Source: Planktotalea arctica
Lineage (GTDB): Bacteria; Pseudomonadota; Alphaproteobacteria; Rhodobacterales; Rhodobacteraceae
Direction: 5' to 3'
Length of the DNA stretch: 64,000 nucleotides
Assembly (NCBI RefSeq): GCF_002105285.1
Contig: NZ_MUHR01000011.1
Coordinates: forward strand, 62,001 to 126,000
In this document: piece by piece, positions 21,409-30,464 of the stretch
Numbering within the stretch: position 1 is the stretch's first letter
How the letters are laid out: the number at the start of each line of letters is the position of its first letter
Translations under genes and position numbers: made by a program
Notes under the pieces: generated by a model
The model's database searches: none
What the model was told of the DNA's origin: nothing
Seen by the model: the letters and a program-made list of their open reading frames with translations, nothing else

Positions 21409-22810
21409 TTGGCTTCCCGAGATCGAAAGCCGTAATGGCCCCAAGTACAAAGCCCTTGCAGATGCCATTCGCGAAGCAGTGGCCAGTGGCACGCTAAAGG
21501 TTAAGCAAAAATTGCCCCCAGTGCGCGATCTTGCTTGGTCACTGAAAATCACCCCCGGAACCGTCGCGCGCGCCTACACGCTTTTAACGGACGAGGGCAC
21601 GCTAGAGGCAGCCGTGGGGCGCGGCACGTTCGTGAGCGCGCCGAAACCTGCACCTGCGCACCCCGGCTTTTTTACGGATGTGATAGCCGCGCCGATCCAG
21701 ACAGAAACCCACCCAGATGTCGTGCGCCTGACCTCGCCCTTGTTGCCGGACGTGGGGCAGGTGGCCCTGATCCAGAGCCTGATGGCGCAAGTTGCGGCCA
21801 GGCCGCAATCGGGCGTGATGCACTACCCCAATCGCACCACATTTCGCCCTGCGCGCGAGGCGGTGATCCACTGGCTGCGCGGCACCCCGCTCGGGGCGAT
21901 TGATCAGGAAGATATCGTGCTCTCGCATGGCGGCCAGAACGGGGTGAGCCTTGCGATGCAAGCAATTCTACATGGGCCAGAGCCTGTCATACTGATCGAA
22001 GAGCTATCCTATCCGGGCTTTCGGCGCGCCGCTGCGCTGCTACGTGCCAAAGTAATTGCCATTCCGATGGACGAGCACGGAATGATGCCGCAAGCCATTG
22101 CTAATATTGCGAAAAACCACAATGTACAGGCTATCTGCACATCGCCCGAAGTGCATAATCCAAGCGGACTTTTCACTCCCGAAACCCGCCGCGAGGAAAT
22201 CGTCGAAGTGGCGCGCGCGCATGACATCCAGATCATCGAGGATGATTGTTATCGCATGGGGGCCGCGCGCGCGCCGAGCTATCGCATGCTCGCCCCCGAG
22301 CGGGGATGGTATGTGTCCTCGATCTCCAAGACATTAACCCCGGCGCTGCGCATCGGCTTTGTGGTCGCGCCCAAGCCTCTGGTGCCTGCGCTGCGCCGCT
22401 CGGCAGAGCACGGTTTTTTCGGACTTGCCACGCCTTTGGCTGATCTAGCCGAACGCTTGCTAAGTGATCCGCGCGCAGAAACTTGCGCGCGCGATGTGAG
22501 CGCGGTGTTCAGCCAATATGCACAGACCTGCGTCAACCATCTTGGAGCCTATGACCTTACATGGCACGAAGATGTGCCCTTCGTCTGGTTGAAATTACCC
22601 GAGGGATGGCGTGCTTCTGCTTTTTGCCAAGCGGCCGAAGCACAAAAAGTGCAAATTCGCCCAGCCGAAGAATTTGCAGGGCGCGAGGCGCGCGCGCCGC
22701 ATGCGGTACGCATCGCTCTCAACGCACAGATCGCCCATGACCACTTCGAAGCTGCGGTAATGCGATTGCGCCTGTTGCTCGACAATCCCCCCGAAAGGAT
22801 CGGCGTGTGA
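21398..22810 (+). CDS. MocR-type GntR regulator with aminotransferase domain
   Basis: This 470-residue chimeric regulator has an N-terminal GntR winged helix (about 8-78: YKALADAIREAVASGTLK, LPPVRDLAWSLKI, TVARAYTLL) and a type-I aminotransferase-like domain (about 110-460). The domain has the EDDCYRMG segment and SISKTLTPALRIGF, where the Lys is the expected PLP anchor. MocR proteins sense PLP or amino compounds and regulate neighbouring genes. No Shine-Dalgarno sequence is evident before ATG 21398, so initiation may be leaderless or weak. Confidence 0.92.
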   Translation: MNTIWLPEIESRNGPKYKALADAIREAVASGTLKVKQKLPPVRDLAWSLKITPGTVARAYTLLTDEGTLEAAVGRGTFVSAPKPAPAHPGFFTDVIAAPIQTETHPDVVRLTSPLLPDVGQVALIQSLMAQVAARPQSGVMHYPNRTTFRPAREAVIHWLRGTPLGAIDQEDIVLSHGGQNGVSLAMQAILHGPEPVILIEELSYPGFRRAAALLRAKVIAIPMDEHGMMPQAIANIAKNHNVQAICTSPEVHNPSGLFTPETRREEIVEVARAHDIQIIEDDCYRMGAARAPSYRMLAPERGWYVSSISKTLTPALRIGFVVAPKPLVPALRRSAEHGFFGLATPLADLAERLLSDPRAETCARDVSAVFSQYAQTCVNHLGAYDLTWHEDVPFVWLKLPEGWRASAFCQAAEAQKVQIRPAEEFAGREARAPHAVRIALNAQIAHDHFEAAVMRLRLLLDNPPERIGV

Positions 22811-22875
22811 TGGGGTATTATTATACCTAATTTGCAAGCGATTGTTTTTACTATATAAATCGCAATTAACTGCGC

Positions 22876-22903
22876 TTGACGTGACATTCACGGCGCGTAT
22901 AAC
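22876..22903 (+). promoter_or_regulatory. rplM-rpsI sigma-70 promoter
   Basis: TTGACG (22876-22881) and TATAAC (22898-22903) are separated by 16 bases, a strong housekeeping promoter. It gives an expected transcript start near 22910 and a leader of about 57 bases. Confidence 0.7.
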
Positions 22904-22913
22904 CGCTTCATTC

Positions 22914-22933
22914 GGCGCGGGTCTCTCCGCGCC
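22914..22933 (+). promoter_or_regulatory. leader hairpin before rplM
   Basis: GGCGCGG-GTCTCT-CCGCGCC is a perfect 7-bp stem at the very 5' end of the predicted rplM transcript. Ribosomal protein L13 represses its own operon in E. coli, so this could be an autoregulatory site or simply stabilise the mRNA 5' end. Confidence 0.45.
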
Positions 22934-22967
22934 TCGTGATTCAAAAGACCTATAAGGGTATATGTCG

Positions 22968-23429
22968 ATGAAAACCTTCTCTGCAAAGCCAGCAGACATC
23001 GAGAAAAAGTGGATCCTGATCGACGCTGAAGGCGTTGTTCTGGGCCGTCTTGCCTCGATTATTGCTATGCGCCTGCGCGGCAAGCACAAGCCGTCGTTCA
23101 CCCCGCACATGGATATGGGCGACAATGTCATTATCATCAACGCTGAAAAAGTGCAGATGACCGGCAAGAAGCGCACGGACAAGCGTTATTACTGGCACAC
23201 GGGCCACCCGGGCGGCATCAAGTTCCGCACTGCGGGCGAGTTGCTTGAGGGCGACTACCCCGAGCGCGTGTTGACCAAAGCGGTTCAGCGTATGCTGCCT
23301 GGCGGTCCACTTAGCCGCCAGCAAATGACCAACATGCGTGTCTACTCGGGCCCCGAGCATCAGCACGAAGCACAAAACCCTGAAGTTCTGGATGTGAAAT
23401 CCATGAACTCCAAAAACACGCGGGTGTAA
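22968..23429 (+). CDS. rplM: 50S ribosomal protein L13
   Basis: L13 is a primary-binding protein of the large subunit. The 153-residue product has the family blocks [44 protein letters not shown] and the [20 protein letters not shown] region. ATG 22968 ([11 protein letters not shown]) lies 9 bases after AAGGG; ATG 22962 is only 3 bases away and less likely. It is followed after 2 bases by rpsI, the usual pair. Confidence 0.97.
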   Translation: MKTFSAKPADIEKKWILIDAEGVVLGRLASIIAMRLRGKHKPSFTPHMDMGDNVIIINAEKVQMTGKKRTDKRYYWHTGHPGGIKFRTAGELLEGDYPERVLTKAVQRMLPGGPLSRQQMTNMRVYSGPEHQHEAQNPEVLDVKSMNSKNTRV

Positions 23430-23431
23430 AA

Positions 23432-23920
23432 ATGGCTGATCAAATCAATTCTCTCGAAGAGCTGAGCGCAGTTGCCGAAGACGTAGCTGTTGTTGTTGAA
23501 GCAGCACCTTTGCGCGAGCAGGTTCGCGACGAGCTCGGACGCTCCTATGCGACGGGCAAGCGTAAAGACGCAGTTGCTCGCGTTTGGATCAAGCCGGGTT
23601 CCGGCAAGGTCACAGTCAACGGCAAAGAGATCAACGCCTACTTTGCGCGTCCTGTTTTGCAGATGATCCTGAAGCAGCCTTTCACGGTTTCTGGCACGGA
23701 AGATCAATTCGACGTGATGGCAACAGTCAAAGGCGGCGGCCTCTCTGGTCAAGCTGGTGCGGTCAAGCATGGTATCTCCAAAGCGCTCCAGCTTTATGAT
23801 CCCTCCTTGCGCGGCGCTTTGAAAGCCGCTGGCTTTATCACGCGCGACAGTCGCGTCGTCGAGCGCAAGAAGCCGGGCAAGCGTAAAGCGCGCCGTAGCT
23901 TCCAGTTCTCCAAGCGCTAA
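23432..23920 (+). CDS. rpsI: 30S ribosomal protein S9
   Basis: S9 contacts the P-site tRNA through its C-terminal tail. The 162-residue protein has an acidic N-terminal extension (about 1-33) typical of alphaproteobacteria, then [32 protein letters not shown] and [19 protein letters not shown]. It ends in RRSFQFSKR, matching the conserved Lys-Arg tail. A terminator follows. Confidence 0.97.
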   Translation: MADQINSLEELSAVAEDVAVVVEAAPLREQVRDELGRSYATGKRKDAVARVWIKPGSGKVTVNGKEINAYFARPVLQMILKQPFTVSGTEDQFDVMATVKGGGLSGQAGAVKHGISKALQLYDPSLRGALKAAGFITRDSRVVERKKPGKRKARRSFQFSKR

Positions 23921-23942
23921 ACCCGCTTCAGTATTGTTTTGC

Positions 23943-23970
23943 AAAGGGCTGCCATTCTGGTGGCCCTTTT
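23943..23970 (+). terminator. rpsI terminator
   Basis: AAAGGGC and GCCCTTT with an inner CCA/TGG pairing around TTC form a stem ending in TTTT, 22 bases after the rpsI stop. Confidence 0.8.
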
Positions 23971-23978
23971 CTTATTGA

Positions 23979-24062
23979 GCGCGCCTTAGGCGCGCACATT
24001 ACAAGCATGACCTATTGGTCATGCATTTCGCCTCCGGCGGCGATACTTGAAGAAAGAGGAAG
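23979..24062 (+). repeat. 3' module copy G1: hairpins plus tail
   Basis: Downstream of rpsI lie GCGCGCC-TTA-GGCGCGC (23979-23995), then GCATGACC-TATT-GGTCATGC (24005-24024). A tail at 24028-24062 reads TCGCCTCCGGCGGCGATA and ends AGAAAGAGGAAG. It is sense to rpsI. A near mirror copy (G2) lies 114 bases further on in the opposite orientation. Confidence 0.6.
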
Positions 24063-24175
24063 GGGACAGCCCTGCAAAAGACCATCCCCTTGGAAGCTAT
24101 GCTTCCCCTTTCACGGTCATCGGCGTCGCCGCCTGTACCGCCCGTCTTTCCTCCCCGATAAATATTAAAAAAGCG
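24063..24175. other. gene-free stretch between mirrored repeats
   Basis: This is the middle of the 338-base gap between rpsI and tetR. It holds AAGGGGA/TCCCCTT (24060-24091) and GGAAGC-TAT-GCTTCC (24092-24106) stems. It also has the words CGATAAATAT, once here and once in copy G2. No credible coding frame is present. Confidence 0.4.
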
Positions 24176-24257
24176 TTTCCTCTTTCGATAAATATCGCCG
24201 CCGGAGGCAAACTGCGTGTCTATAGACACGCTAAACCTGCGCCGCGCTTTGCGCGGC
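24176..24257 (-). repeat. 3' module copy G2: hairpins plus tail, opposite strand
   Basis: Read on the minus strand after tetR: GCCGCGC-AAA-GCGCGGC (24241-24257), then the 18-base perfect palindrome GCGTGTCTATAGACACGC (24214-24231). The tail (24176-24211) begins GCCTCCGGCGGCGATAT and ends AAAGAGGAAA. It mirrors copy G1 and is sense to tetR. Confidence 0.6.
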
Positions 24258-24258
24258 T

Positions 24259-24879
24259 CTATTTGGTATCGGGATCAATCAGGCCCAGACCGCGCAGGTA
24301 AATGCCGATCGCGCTTTCCAAAAGATCTTCAGGCGGAAACGGGCTTTGGGTGCCGGGACTATTGCGCGCAAAAAGCTCAACCACACCGTGACTTAACGCC
24401 CAGATATGCGCGCTGAACATTGATGCGGGTGGGCGCTTGTCCGCTGGGATATGCTTGTTCAAATCTTCCGCGGCTTGCTCTAAAACCGCTCGCGCGCGCA
24501 TAGAGACCAGGGCCAGTTCGGGCGTTCGGTTCACCGAAATACCACTTTCAAACATCGCGATATAATGGCCCGGGTATTTTCGGGCGAAGGCCAGATAGGC
24601 GCGGCCCGTTGCCTCGAATGCAGAGAGCGCGGAGGGTTGGCCTTTGTCGTAAGCGTATTGCATCAGATCGGCGAAAATCTCGTAGCCTTGGCGCGCAGCC
24701 TCTGCGATAAGATCTTCGCGACCCTCGAAATGGCGATAGACGGCTGCGGGGGTGACGCCCGCCTGTTTTGCAGCCTCCGATAAGGTGAAACCCGTCGGGC
24801 CTTTCATGCGGATCAGTTCCAGCGCGGCTTCCACCAGTGCTTGACGCAGATTACCGTGGTGATAGCCGCGTTTAGGCAT
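24259..24879 (-). CDS. TetR/AcrR-family transcriptional regulator
   Basis: This 206-residue protein has an N-terminal TetR helix-turn-helix: [33 protein letters not shown] (about 30-62; key residues are the AAVYRHF recognition helix). A C-terminal ligand/dimer domain carries LFARNSP. Its ATG lies 8 bases inside the end of ppk2, so it is translated with that gene. The ligand and targets are unknown. The stop is TAG. Confidence 0.9.
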   Translation of the reverse strand: MPKRGYHHGNLRQALVEAALELIRMKGPTGFTLSEAAKQAGVTPAAVYRHFEGREDLIAEAARQGYEIFADLMQYAYDKGQPSALSAFEATGRAYLAFARKYPGHYIAMFESGISVNRTPELALVSMRARAVLEQAAEDLNKHIPADKRPPASMFSAHIWALSHGVVELFARNSPGTQSPFPPEDLLESAIGIYLRGLGLIDPDTK

Positions 24880-25741
24880 CCCAAATCTCCGGCCCTGCGC
24901 AAATAGCGGGGTCAATTTGGCCCAGGGCTTTGGGGTCTTTATGGCTGTAATCGAACTGGCCTAGCACATGGCGGATCGCACTCAGGCGCGCGCGGCGCTT
25001 GTCATCCGAGCGCACCACCGTCCAGGGCGCGGCATCCGTGTGCGAACGCGCAAGCGTTTCTTGGATCGCGCCCGAGTAGGCGTCCCAGCGCTTCAGGCCC
25101 TCCACATCGATCCACGATAGTTTCCACTGTTTCAAAGGGTCACGCTCGCGCGCCATGATGCGGCGCAATTGCTCGGCGCGGCTCACGTTGAGCCAGAACT
25201 TCACCAGCGTAATGCCCTCGTTCACCAGCATGTCCTCGAATTGTGTGACCTGCGTGAAGAACGCCTCGCGCTGCGGCGGGGTGCAAAAATCGAACACTTG
25301 TTCGACCACGCCTCGATTGTACCAACTGCGATCGAAAAAAGCGATTTCGCCGCCCGCAGGCAAGTGGTCGATGTAGCGTTGGAAATACCATTGGCTCGCT
25401 TCGCGCTCGGTCGGTTTGGACAGGGCGATCACATTGGCCGAGCGCGGGTTCAGGTTCTCGCGAAAGCGTTTGATCGTGCCGCCTTTGCCGGCTGCATCGC
25501 GCCCCTCGAACACGATCGCAACGCGCGCGCCGCTCTCGCGCACCCAATGCTGAAAGCGCACCAGTTCGATTTGCAGCATCGCCATTTCTTTGTCGTAGGC
25601 TTTGCGTTTCATCCGCTCGGTATGGGGGTAGGCCGCGCTTAGGATGTCATCCTTATCGGCGCGCTCGATCGCGCGGCGGATATCGCTGGGCGCGGTGTCG
25701 TTGAAAAAGGCGCTAATGGCGCCGTCAAATGGCAGGTCCAT
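24872..25741 (-). CDS. ppk2: polyphosphate kinase 2
   Basis: PPK2 transfers phosphate between polyphosphate and nucleotides. The 289-residue single-domain protein has Walker [17 protein letters not shown], the lid/Walker B region [17 protein letters not shown] and the [16 protein letters not shown] segment. This size places it in the one-domain class that uses polyphosphate to phosphorylate NDPs or NMPs; which one is not readable. ATG 25741 (MDLPFDGAI) starts the conserved part. It is coupled to tetR. Confidence 0.93.
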   Translation of the reverse strand: MDLPFDGAISAFFNDTAPSDIRRAIERADKDDILSAAYPHTERMKRKAYDKEMAMLQIELVRFQHWVRESGARVAIVFEGRDAAGKGGTIKRFRENLNPRSANVIALSKPTEREASQWYFQRYIDHLPAGGEIAFFDRSWYNRGVVEQVFDFCTPPQREAFFTQVTQFEDMLVNEGITLVKFWLNVSRAEQLRRIMARERDPLKQWKLSWIDVEGLKRWDAYSGAIQETLARSHTDAAPWTVVRSDDKRRARLSAIRHVLGQFDYSHKDPKALGQIDPAICAGPEIWDA

Positions 25742-25789
25742 GCTGCTCTCTCCCCAATGCGTTTGTCCCACTATGAAGGGCGCGCGCGA

Positions 25790-26740
25790 TTATCGCAATC
25801 CGGCGCCGCGCGCTGCGCGCTCGATTGCAGCAATGACTTCAGGCTGCGAGACATGTTGCGGCATGTGGCCGACGCCTTGTAGTACGCTAAGCTGCGCATC
25901 CTGGATTTGATCGACAAGCAAGGCCGAGTGGATCGACAGGCCAACGATTGTATCGGTGTCGCCGTGCACGAGCTGGGTCGGCACAGCGATTTGGCCATAG
26001 CGCGGGATCAGTGCTTTGATATCGTCCAAAAGCCGCACGCGTTGGCGGGCGTTGGCAATCATGGTCTCGCGGCGCAGTGTGATGCCGGGGCCAAAATATT
26101 CAGCGTAGCCAGCGGGTTCGTCCTGAGGCTCGAAAATCTCTTCCAGCGCGCCGGCAACATAGGAATTTGGCACCCAAGCCGTCAATAAAGGAACAAAGAG
26201 CTTAGCCCCAAGGCGCGAGGAGGTGGCGCGGTAGAGTCGATCGACCGGAGTTGTCCAAAGGTTTGAAGGCGCAGCCAAAAGCACCAGCGCCGCTATATTT
26301 TCAGGGTGGTGCACCGCCCATGCCAGCGCAACTGCGCCGCCAAAGGATTGGCCCAGAACGATGGGATTTTTTGCCCCGAGATGTAGCGCAGCGCCCGACA
26401 AAAGCGCAGCCTGCTCCGCAAGGCTTTCGCCGCGTTCATGCAGGCGCGGTGTATAGCCAAGGCCGGGACGATCGAGCACGATCACGCGGTAATCGCTCTT
26501 GAGTTTATCCAGGAGGGAAAATGTGTAGTCGCGCGTCGAGCCGGAAGCACCGTGGATCAACACCAGATCTGGGCCGCTCCCGCGCACCACCGCATGAACG
26601 CGGTGACCGTTAACCTCGATGAACTGCCCCTCTGGTGGGTAGCCCGCCTCTGATGCGGCTTCGCGCGCGGCTGCACGCCACCATGTGAGGGCTGCGAAAA
26701 CCGCCAGAAACAGCGCAGCATAGAGCGCGAATTTAAGCAC
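25790..26740 (-). CDS. membrane-anchored alpha/beta hydrolase
   Basis: This is an alpha/beta-hydrolase fold of about 316 residues with an N-terminal membrane helix ([20 protein letters not shown]). It has the oxyanion motif LIHGASGS, nucleophile elbow GQSFGG, an acid near HGDTDTIVG and the catalytic His in GVGHMPQHV. The start is uncertain: GTG 26740 overlaps the metA stop by 8 bases and puts the helix at the N-terminus, while ATG 26797 would add 19 residues inside metA. The substrate is unknown; it is the last gene of the metA operon. Confidence 0.82.
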   Translation of the reverse strand: MLKFALYAALFLAVFAALTWWRAAAREAASEAGYPPEGQFIEVNGHRVHAVVRGSGPDLVLIHGASGSTRDYTFSLLDKLKSDYRVIVLDRPGLGYTPRLHERGESLAEQAALLSGAALHLGAKNPIVLGQSFGGAVALAWAVHHPENIAALVLLAAPSNLWTTPVDRLYRATSSRLGAKLFVPLLTAWVPNSYVAGALEEIFEPQDEPAGYAEYFGPGITLRRETMIANARQRVRLLDDIKALIPRYGQIAVPTQLVHGDTDTIVGLSIHSALLVDQIQDAQLSVLQGVGHMPQHVSQPEVIAAIERAARGAGLR

Positions 26741-27650
26741 CAATCTGCTCAAGATCGAAAGGCGTGCTTTGGTATATCTCGTTGATCCAATTGCCATAAA
26801 GCAAATGCGCGTGGCTGCGCCAGCGGTTCTGCGGCGGTTGGCTTGGATCATCGTTAGGGTAGTAATTCATTGGCACGTTTATGGCCGTTCCCTCGGCCAC
26901 ATCGCGATCATATTCCTGCTTCAACGTGCCGCTGTCATATTCAAAATGGTTAAATATATAGAGCGCGCGATGCTTTGGATCTTCCACCAAACACGGCCCA
27001 GCGGCGTCACTCGCCAGCAGCGTCACAAGCCCGTCGCCCGCATCGATCTCGCTTTGACGCATCTCGGTCCAGCGACTTACAGGGATCACGCAATCATCGG
27101 AAAACCCGCGCAAATAGGGCGAGGCATGGGCCAGATTGCGGTGGCGGAAACAGCCGAACGCTTTGGCCTCCAGCATATGTTTCTTGACGCCGTGAAAATA
27201 GTTGATCATCGCCATGCCGCCCCAGCACACGCCAAAAGTGGAATGCACGTGGCTTTGTGTCCACTCGAACACGTCGCGCAGCTCGTCCCAATAGGTGACA
27301 TCGTCAAAGGGCAGATGTTCAATCGGGGCACCCGTGATGATCAGCCCGTCGAATTTTTCGCGCCGCACCTCGGAAAACGGGCGATAAAAGCTCTCCATAT
27401 GTTCAGAAGAGGCATTCTTGGCCTGATGCTCGGTCATGCGGATCAGCGTCAGCTCGATCTGCAAAGGCGTCGCGCCAATAAGGCGCGCGAACTGGTTCTC
27501 GGTCTGGATCTTCTTCGGCATCAGATTGAGCAGCGCGATACGCAAGGGCCGGATGTCCTGACGCGCAGCTTGATCCTCGGAAACCACCATAACGCCCTCG
27601 CGCGAGAGCACGTCGAAGGCAGGCAGATCGGAGGGCAATTTGATGGGCAT
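26733..27650 (-). CDS. metA: homoserine O-acyltransferase (MetA family)
   Basis: MetA acylates homoserine in the first committed step of methionine synthesis. The 305-residue protein has [36 protein letters not shown], the catalytic Cys in [11 protein letters not shown] and the His/Glu-bearing [11 protein letters not shown] segment. MetA proteins use succinyl- or acetyl-CoA; the acyl donor cannot be assigned from this reading. It lies 37 bases after a P-loop gene and overlaps the hydrolase gene. A trans-sulfuration enzyme is encoded at 50.3 kb. Confidence 0.94.
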   Translation of the reverse strand: MPIKLPSDLPAFDVLSREGVMVVSEDQAARQDIRPLRIALLNLMPKKIQTENQFARLIGATPLQIELTLIRMTEHQAKNASSEHMESFYRPFSEVRREKFDGLIITGAPIEHLPFDDVTYWDELRDVFEWTQSHVHSTFGVCWGGMAMINYFHGVKKHMLEAKAFGCFRHRNLAHASPYLRGFSDDCVIPVSRWTEMRQSEIDAGDGLVTLLASDAAGPCLVEDPKHRALYIFNHFEYDSGTLKQEYDRDVAEGTAINVPMNYYPNDDPSQPPQNRWRSHAHLLYGNWINEIYQSTPFDLEQIGA

Positions 27651-27687
27651 GATAGGTCTTTCATTCAGGCGAAGGTGTCAGATAGGT

Positions 27688-28554
27688 CTATGCAGGGCGT
27701 GCGGCAAGGGCATCGGCAATCACGTCTGTGAACGAGGCCGCATCGTGCACGCGCGCCATGTCGCCCGCCTGCACCGTGATCCCGAAATTGCGCGCCATCG
27801 CAGCGTAGCGCGGCTGGCGGTGCGCAAGCGCCTGCGCATAGGTCCACCGGATAAAATCATCCGGATTAACCTCGTCTTCTTTCATGTTGTTTTTGCTTAA
27901 ATATTCATGCCAAGTTCGCAGCAAGAATTCAGGCTGGTAGGACATGGGTTTGGGCGCTTTGTCAAAGCGTGCGATCAGCTCTTCGGTATGCGCTTCGCTG
28001 CCCTCGATCCAGACCATCAAACAGTCTTGCGCAAGTGCGCTCAGCAACGGGTCATCGGGGTCTTCGGGATCAACCCATTCGCAGATCGACCCGCCAGTGT
28101 CGCATATGAAGTGATCGTAGCCATAGATCGCCTGTGCACGCTCGATAAAATGGTGCGTGTCCTGCAAGGCGGCGATTTCAGCCGAGCGAAACTGGTCCTG
28201 GCGGCGCTGATATTCGGCAAAGGGCAGGCCGCCCTTGGCGTGCTCGCCCGGTTTACCAAGATAGCTCGACACCGGCGCAAGGTTTTCGAAGCTGATGTTA
28301 GAGCCGATATAGATACTGTCGGACATCAGCAAATCGCGCAGGAACGGCACTTTCATCGCTTCGCGCTTGGCATTGTCGGTAATATGCTCGCCCATGTAGC
28401 GCGTGCCGATGCGGTAATCGACCGAGTAATGAAACCAATTGCCTGCGCCGCGCAAGATATTGGAAACATGGGTTTTCCCAAGACCGGACATGGCAAAGAA
28501 AAGCACGCGCTTTTGCGGCGCATCGCGCCAGCTTTGGGCAGTGGGGTACAGCAT
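27688..28554 (-). CDS. P-loop protein of unknown function upstream of metA
   Basis: This 288-residue soluble protein has a Walker A-like motif, FFAMSGLGKTHVSNIL (about 19-34). It is followed by HYSVDYRIGTRYMGEHI and ICDTGGSICEWVDPEDPDD, which could supply a Walker B-type acid. The C-terminal half contains YQPEFLLRTWHEYL and a conserved-looking DDFIRWTYAQALAHR. I recognise no named family; it looks like an ATP- or GTP-binding kinase-like protein. The close spacing to metA suggests an operon, but a methionine role is only inferred. Confidence 0.75.
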   Translation of the reverse strand: MLYPTAQSWRDAPQKRVLFFAMSGLGKTHVSNILRGAGNWFHYSVDYRIGTRYMGEHITDNAKREAMKVPFLRDLLMSDSIYIGSNISFENLAPVSSYLGKPGEHAKGGLPFAEYQRRQDQFRSAEIAALQDTHHFIERAQAIYGYDHFICDTGGSICEWVDPEDPDDPLLSALAQDCLMVWIEGSEAHTEELIARFDKAPKPMSYQPEFLLRTWHEYLSKNNMKEDEVNPDDFIRWTYAQALAHRQPRYAAMARNFGITVQAGDMARVHDAASFTDVIADALAARPA

Positions 28555-28590
28555 TCTCGGGCTCCTCGGGCAGGCGGTCTGATTGCCTTG

Positions 28591-29511
28591 CTACTTGCCC
28601 TGCCATTTAGCGTCAACGGCGCGCAGCGCGCGGCCATCCAGAATGATCAGGCCAAGCGCAAGTAGCGCAAAGCCGAGGTAGGCGCGCGGGTGCAGCGTTT
28701 CGCCCAAGAACAGCGTCCCAAGCAGGATCGCGATGGGCGGCACCAACAGCGTCACCAGCATCAGAGTGCCGCTGCCTGCCAGCGCCAGAATGCGGTAATA
28801 GAGCAGATAGGCCAGCGCCGTGGCGATCACCGTGTAGTATCCGATGGCAAGCCATGTAATCGGTTGCAGGTTCAGCGTGATCGGCCCTTCAATCAGCCAT
28901 GCTGCGGGCAACATGATAAACGTCGATCCGGTGAGCATGCCCGTTGCCGCGACTTCGGGCTTGAGGCCCGAGAGCCGTTTGCGCGCCCAGATGCCAGCGA
29001 AAGCGTAGGATATTGTACCGCCGATCACCGCAAGCTGCGCAAGAGAGCGTGGATCAAAGGCCAGCAAATGCTCCAGCCCTATGGCTGTCGCAACGCCGAA
29101 AAAGCCAACGGTGACACCAATTACTTTACGCGCGCTCAGGCGCTCATCGGCAAAGAAAAGCGCGGCAAGCACCACACCGAAAATCGCCGTCGCCGCATTG
29201 AGGATCGAGGTTAATCCGCTCTCGATATAAAGCTGGCCCCAGGCCATCAGCGAAAAGGGAATTGCATTGTTCAAAAGCCCCATGCCGAGAAAACCGATCC
29301 AGATGCGCCGATCTGTCGGGACGGGCAGGCGTCGGATCAACACATAGCTCCACAGGATAACCATCGCCCAGCCGGTGCGATGCGCGACGGATGTCAGGAA
29401 CCCCACCTCATTGAGCGCGATGCGAATGGACAAGAACGAGCCGCCCCAGATCAAACCGAGCAGCGCCAGCAGCCCCCAAGCGAGCGGCGAGATATCTTTG
29501 CTTTGCGTCAT
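28591..29511 (-). CDS. EamA/DMT-family permease
   Basis: This 306-residue protein has ten predicted membrane helices and two EamA repeats. It includes LGLIWGGSFLSIRIALNEVG near the N-terminus, the FFADERLSARKVIGVTVGFFGV junction and FLGETLHPRAYLGFALLALGLI at the end. ATG 29511 (MTQSKDISPLAWG) is chosen over an upstream in-frame start. It is next to a second EamA gene in the same direction, 31 bases apart. The substrate is unknown. Confidence 0.9.
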   Translation of the reverse strand: MTQSKDISPLAWGLLALLGLIWGGSFLSIRIALNEVGFLTSVAHRTGWAMVILWSYVLIRRLPVPTDRRIWIGFLGMGLLNNAIPFSLMAWGQLYIESGLTSILNAATAIFGVVLAALFFADERLSARKVIGVTVGFFGVATAIGLEHLLAFDPRSLAQLAVIGGTISYAFAGIWARKRLSGLKPEVAATGMLTGSTFIMLPAAWLIEGPITLNLQPITWLAIGYYTVIATALAYLLYYRILALAGSGTLMLVTLLVPPIAILLGTLFLGETLHPRAYLGFALLALGLIILDGRALRAVDAKWQGK

Positions 29512-29542
29512 GTCTTTGGCTTGGCCGCGCAATATGCGCGCT

Positions 29543-30427
29543 TCAACCCGAAACCTGCGCTTTGCGCGTTTCCGACCAGATATTGTAGTAATTTCCCGCA
29601 AAAATCAGCGCCGCGCCGACGAACACCCAAGGGTCGAGCATTTCGCCAAAGACCAGCATCCCGATGACCGCGATCATCGGCAAGCGAGTGAAATCTATCG
29701 GCATCACCACGGTCGCAGGCGCAATCGACAGCGCCTTGGTCAAACAAAGATGCGCAATAAGACCCGCAAGGCCGACCATCGCCAAAAGCGGCGCGCTCTG
29801 CGCCGTCGGAAGCGCGATATCGCCGTCATACCCCGCGCAGATGATCCCGAAAACCAACTGCGTGACGGTGAGATAGGCCAGAATGCAGGTCAGGCTTTCG
29901 GTGCGCGTAAGCCGCTTGGTCAACATGCCTGTTGCTGCGAAGCAGATCGCCGAAAGCGCCGCGGCGACGATCCCGATATTCATCGGCGTTGCCCCGGGCC
30001 GTGTCACGATCAGGATGCCGATGAAACCCAAAACAGCCGCGATCACCCTTGGCCGCGTCAAACGCTCACCCAGAAAGATCGGCGACAGGATCAGCACCCA
30101 GATCGGGGATGTAAATTCCAGCGCAAAAACCTGCGCCAACGGAATCACTGTGATCGCGAAGAACCACAGGTTTTGCCCTGCAAAATGAAACAGGTTGCGC
30201 ACCAGTTGCACAGGCGCGGTCGCACGGGTGATTTGCCCGAGCGTTCCAAATGCCGCGCCAAAGGCAAAAACCACGACAACCCCCATGAGCGAGCGATACA
30301 GCATGATTTCGAACGTATCATACTCCGCCGCGAGCCACCGCCCCGCAACCGCCATGAAGGAGAACGACACGATCGAGCCGATCATCCAGATCGCTGCACG
30401 TAATTCAGGGGCGAGCGGGCTCTTCAT
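29543..30427 (-). CDS. EamA/DMT-family permease
   Basis: This 294-residue ten-helix permease has MIGSIVSFSFMAVAGRWLAAEY at the N-terminus, FLGERLTRPRVIAAVLGFIGIL at the repeat junction and LVFGEMLDPWVFVGAALIFAGNYYN at the end. It differs enough from its neighbour at 28.6 kb to be an old paralogue rather than a recent duplicate. The substrate is unknown. Its start is 37 bases after the guaA stop, on the same strand. Confidence 0.9.
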   Translation of the reverse strand: MKSPLAPELRAAIWMIGSIVSFSFMAVAGRWLAAEYDTFEIMLYRSLMGVVVVFAFGAAFGTLGQITRATAPVQLVRNLFHFAGQNLWFFAITVIPLAQVFALEFTSPIWVLILSPIFLGERLTRPRVIAAVLGFIGILIVTRPGATPMNIGIVAAALSAICFAATGMLTKRLTRTESLTCILAYLTVTQLVFGIICAGYDGDIALPTAQSAPLLAMVGLAGLIAHLCLTKALSIAPATVVMPIDFTRLPMIAVIGMLVFGEMLDPWVFVGAALIFAGNYYNIWSETRKAQVSG

Positions 30428-30464
30428 CTTGCTTTTAAACTCTTCCCGAAGGGCCGGTCAGCCA

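Noticed and set aside
27651-27687. SAM-II riboswitch expected upstream of metA in alphaproteobacteria
   Set aside because: Only 37 bases separate metA from the gene before it and no SAM-II-like fold is possible there.
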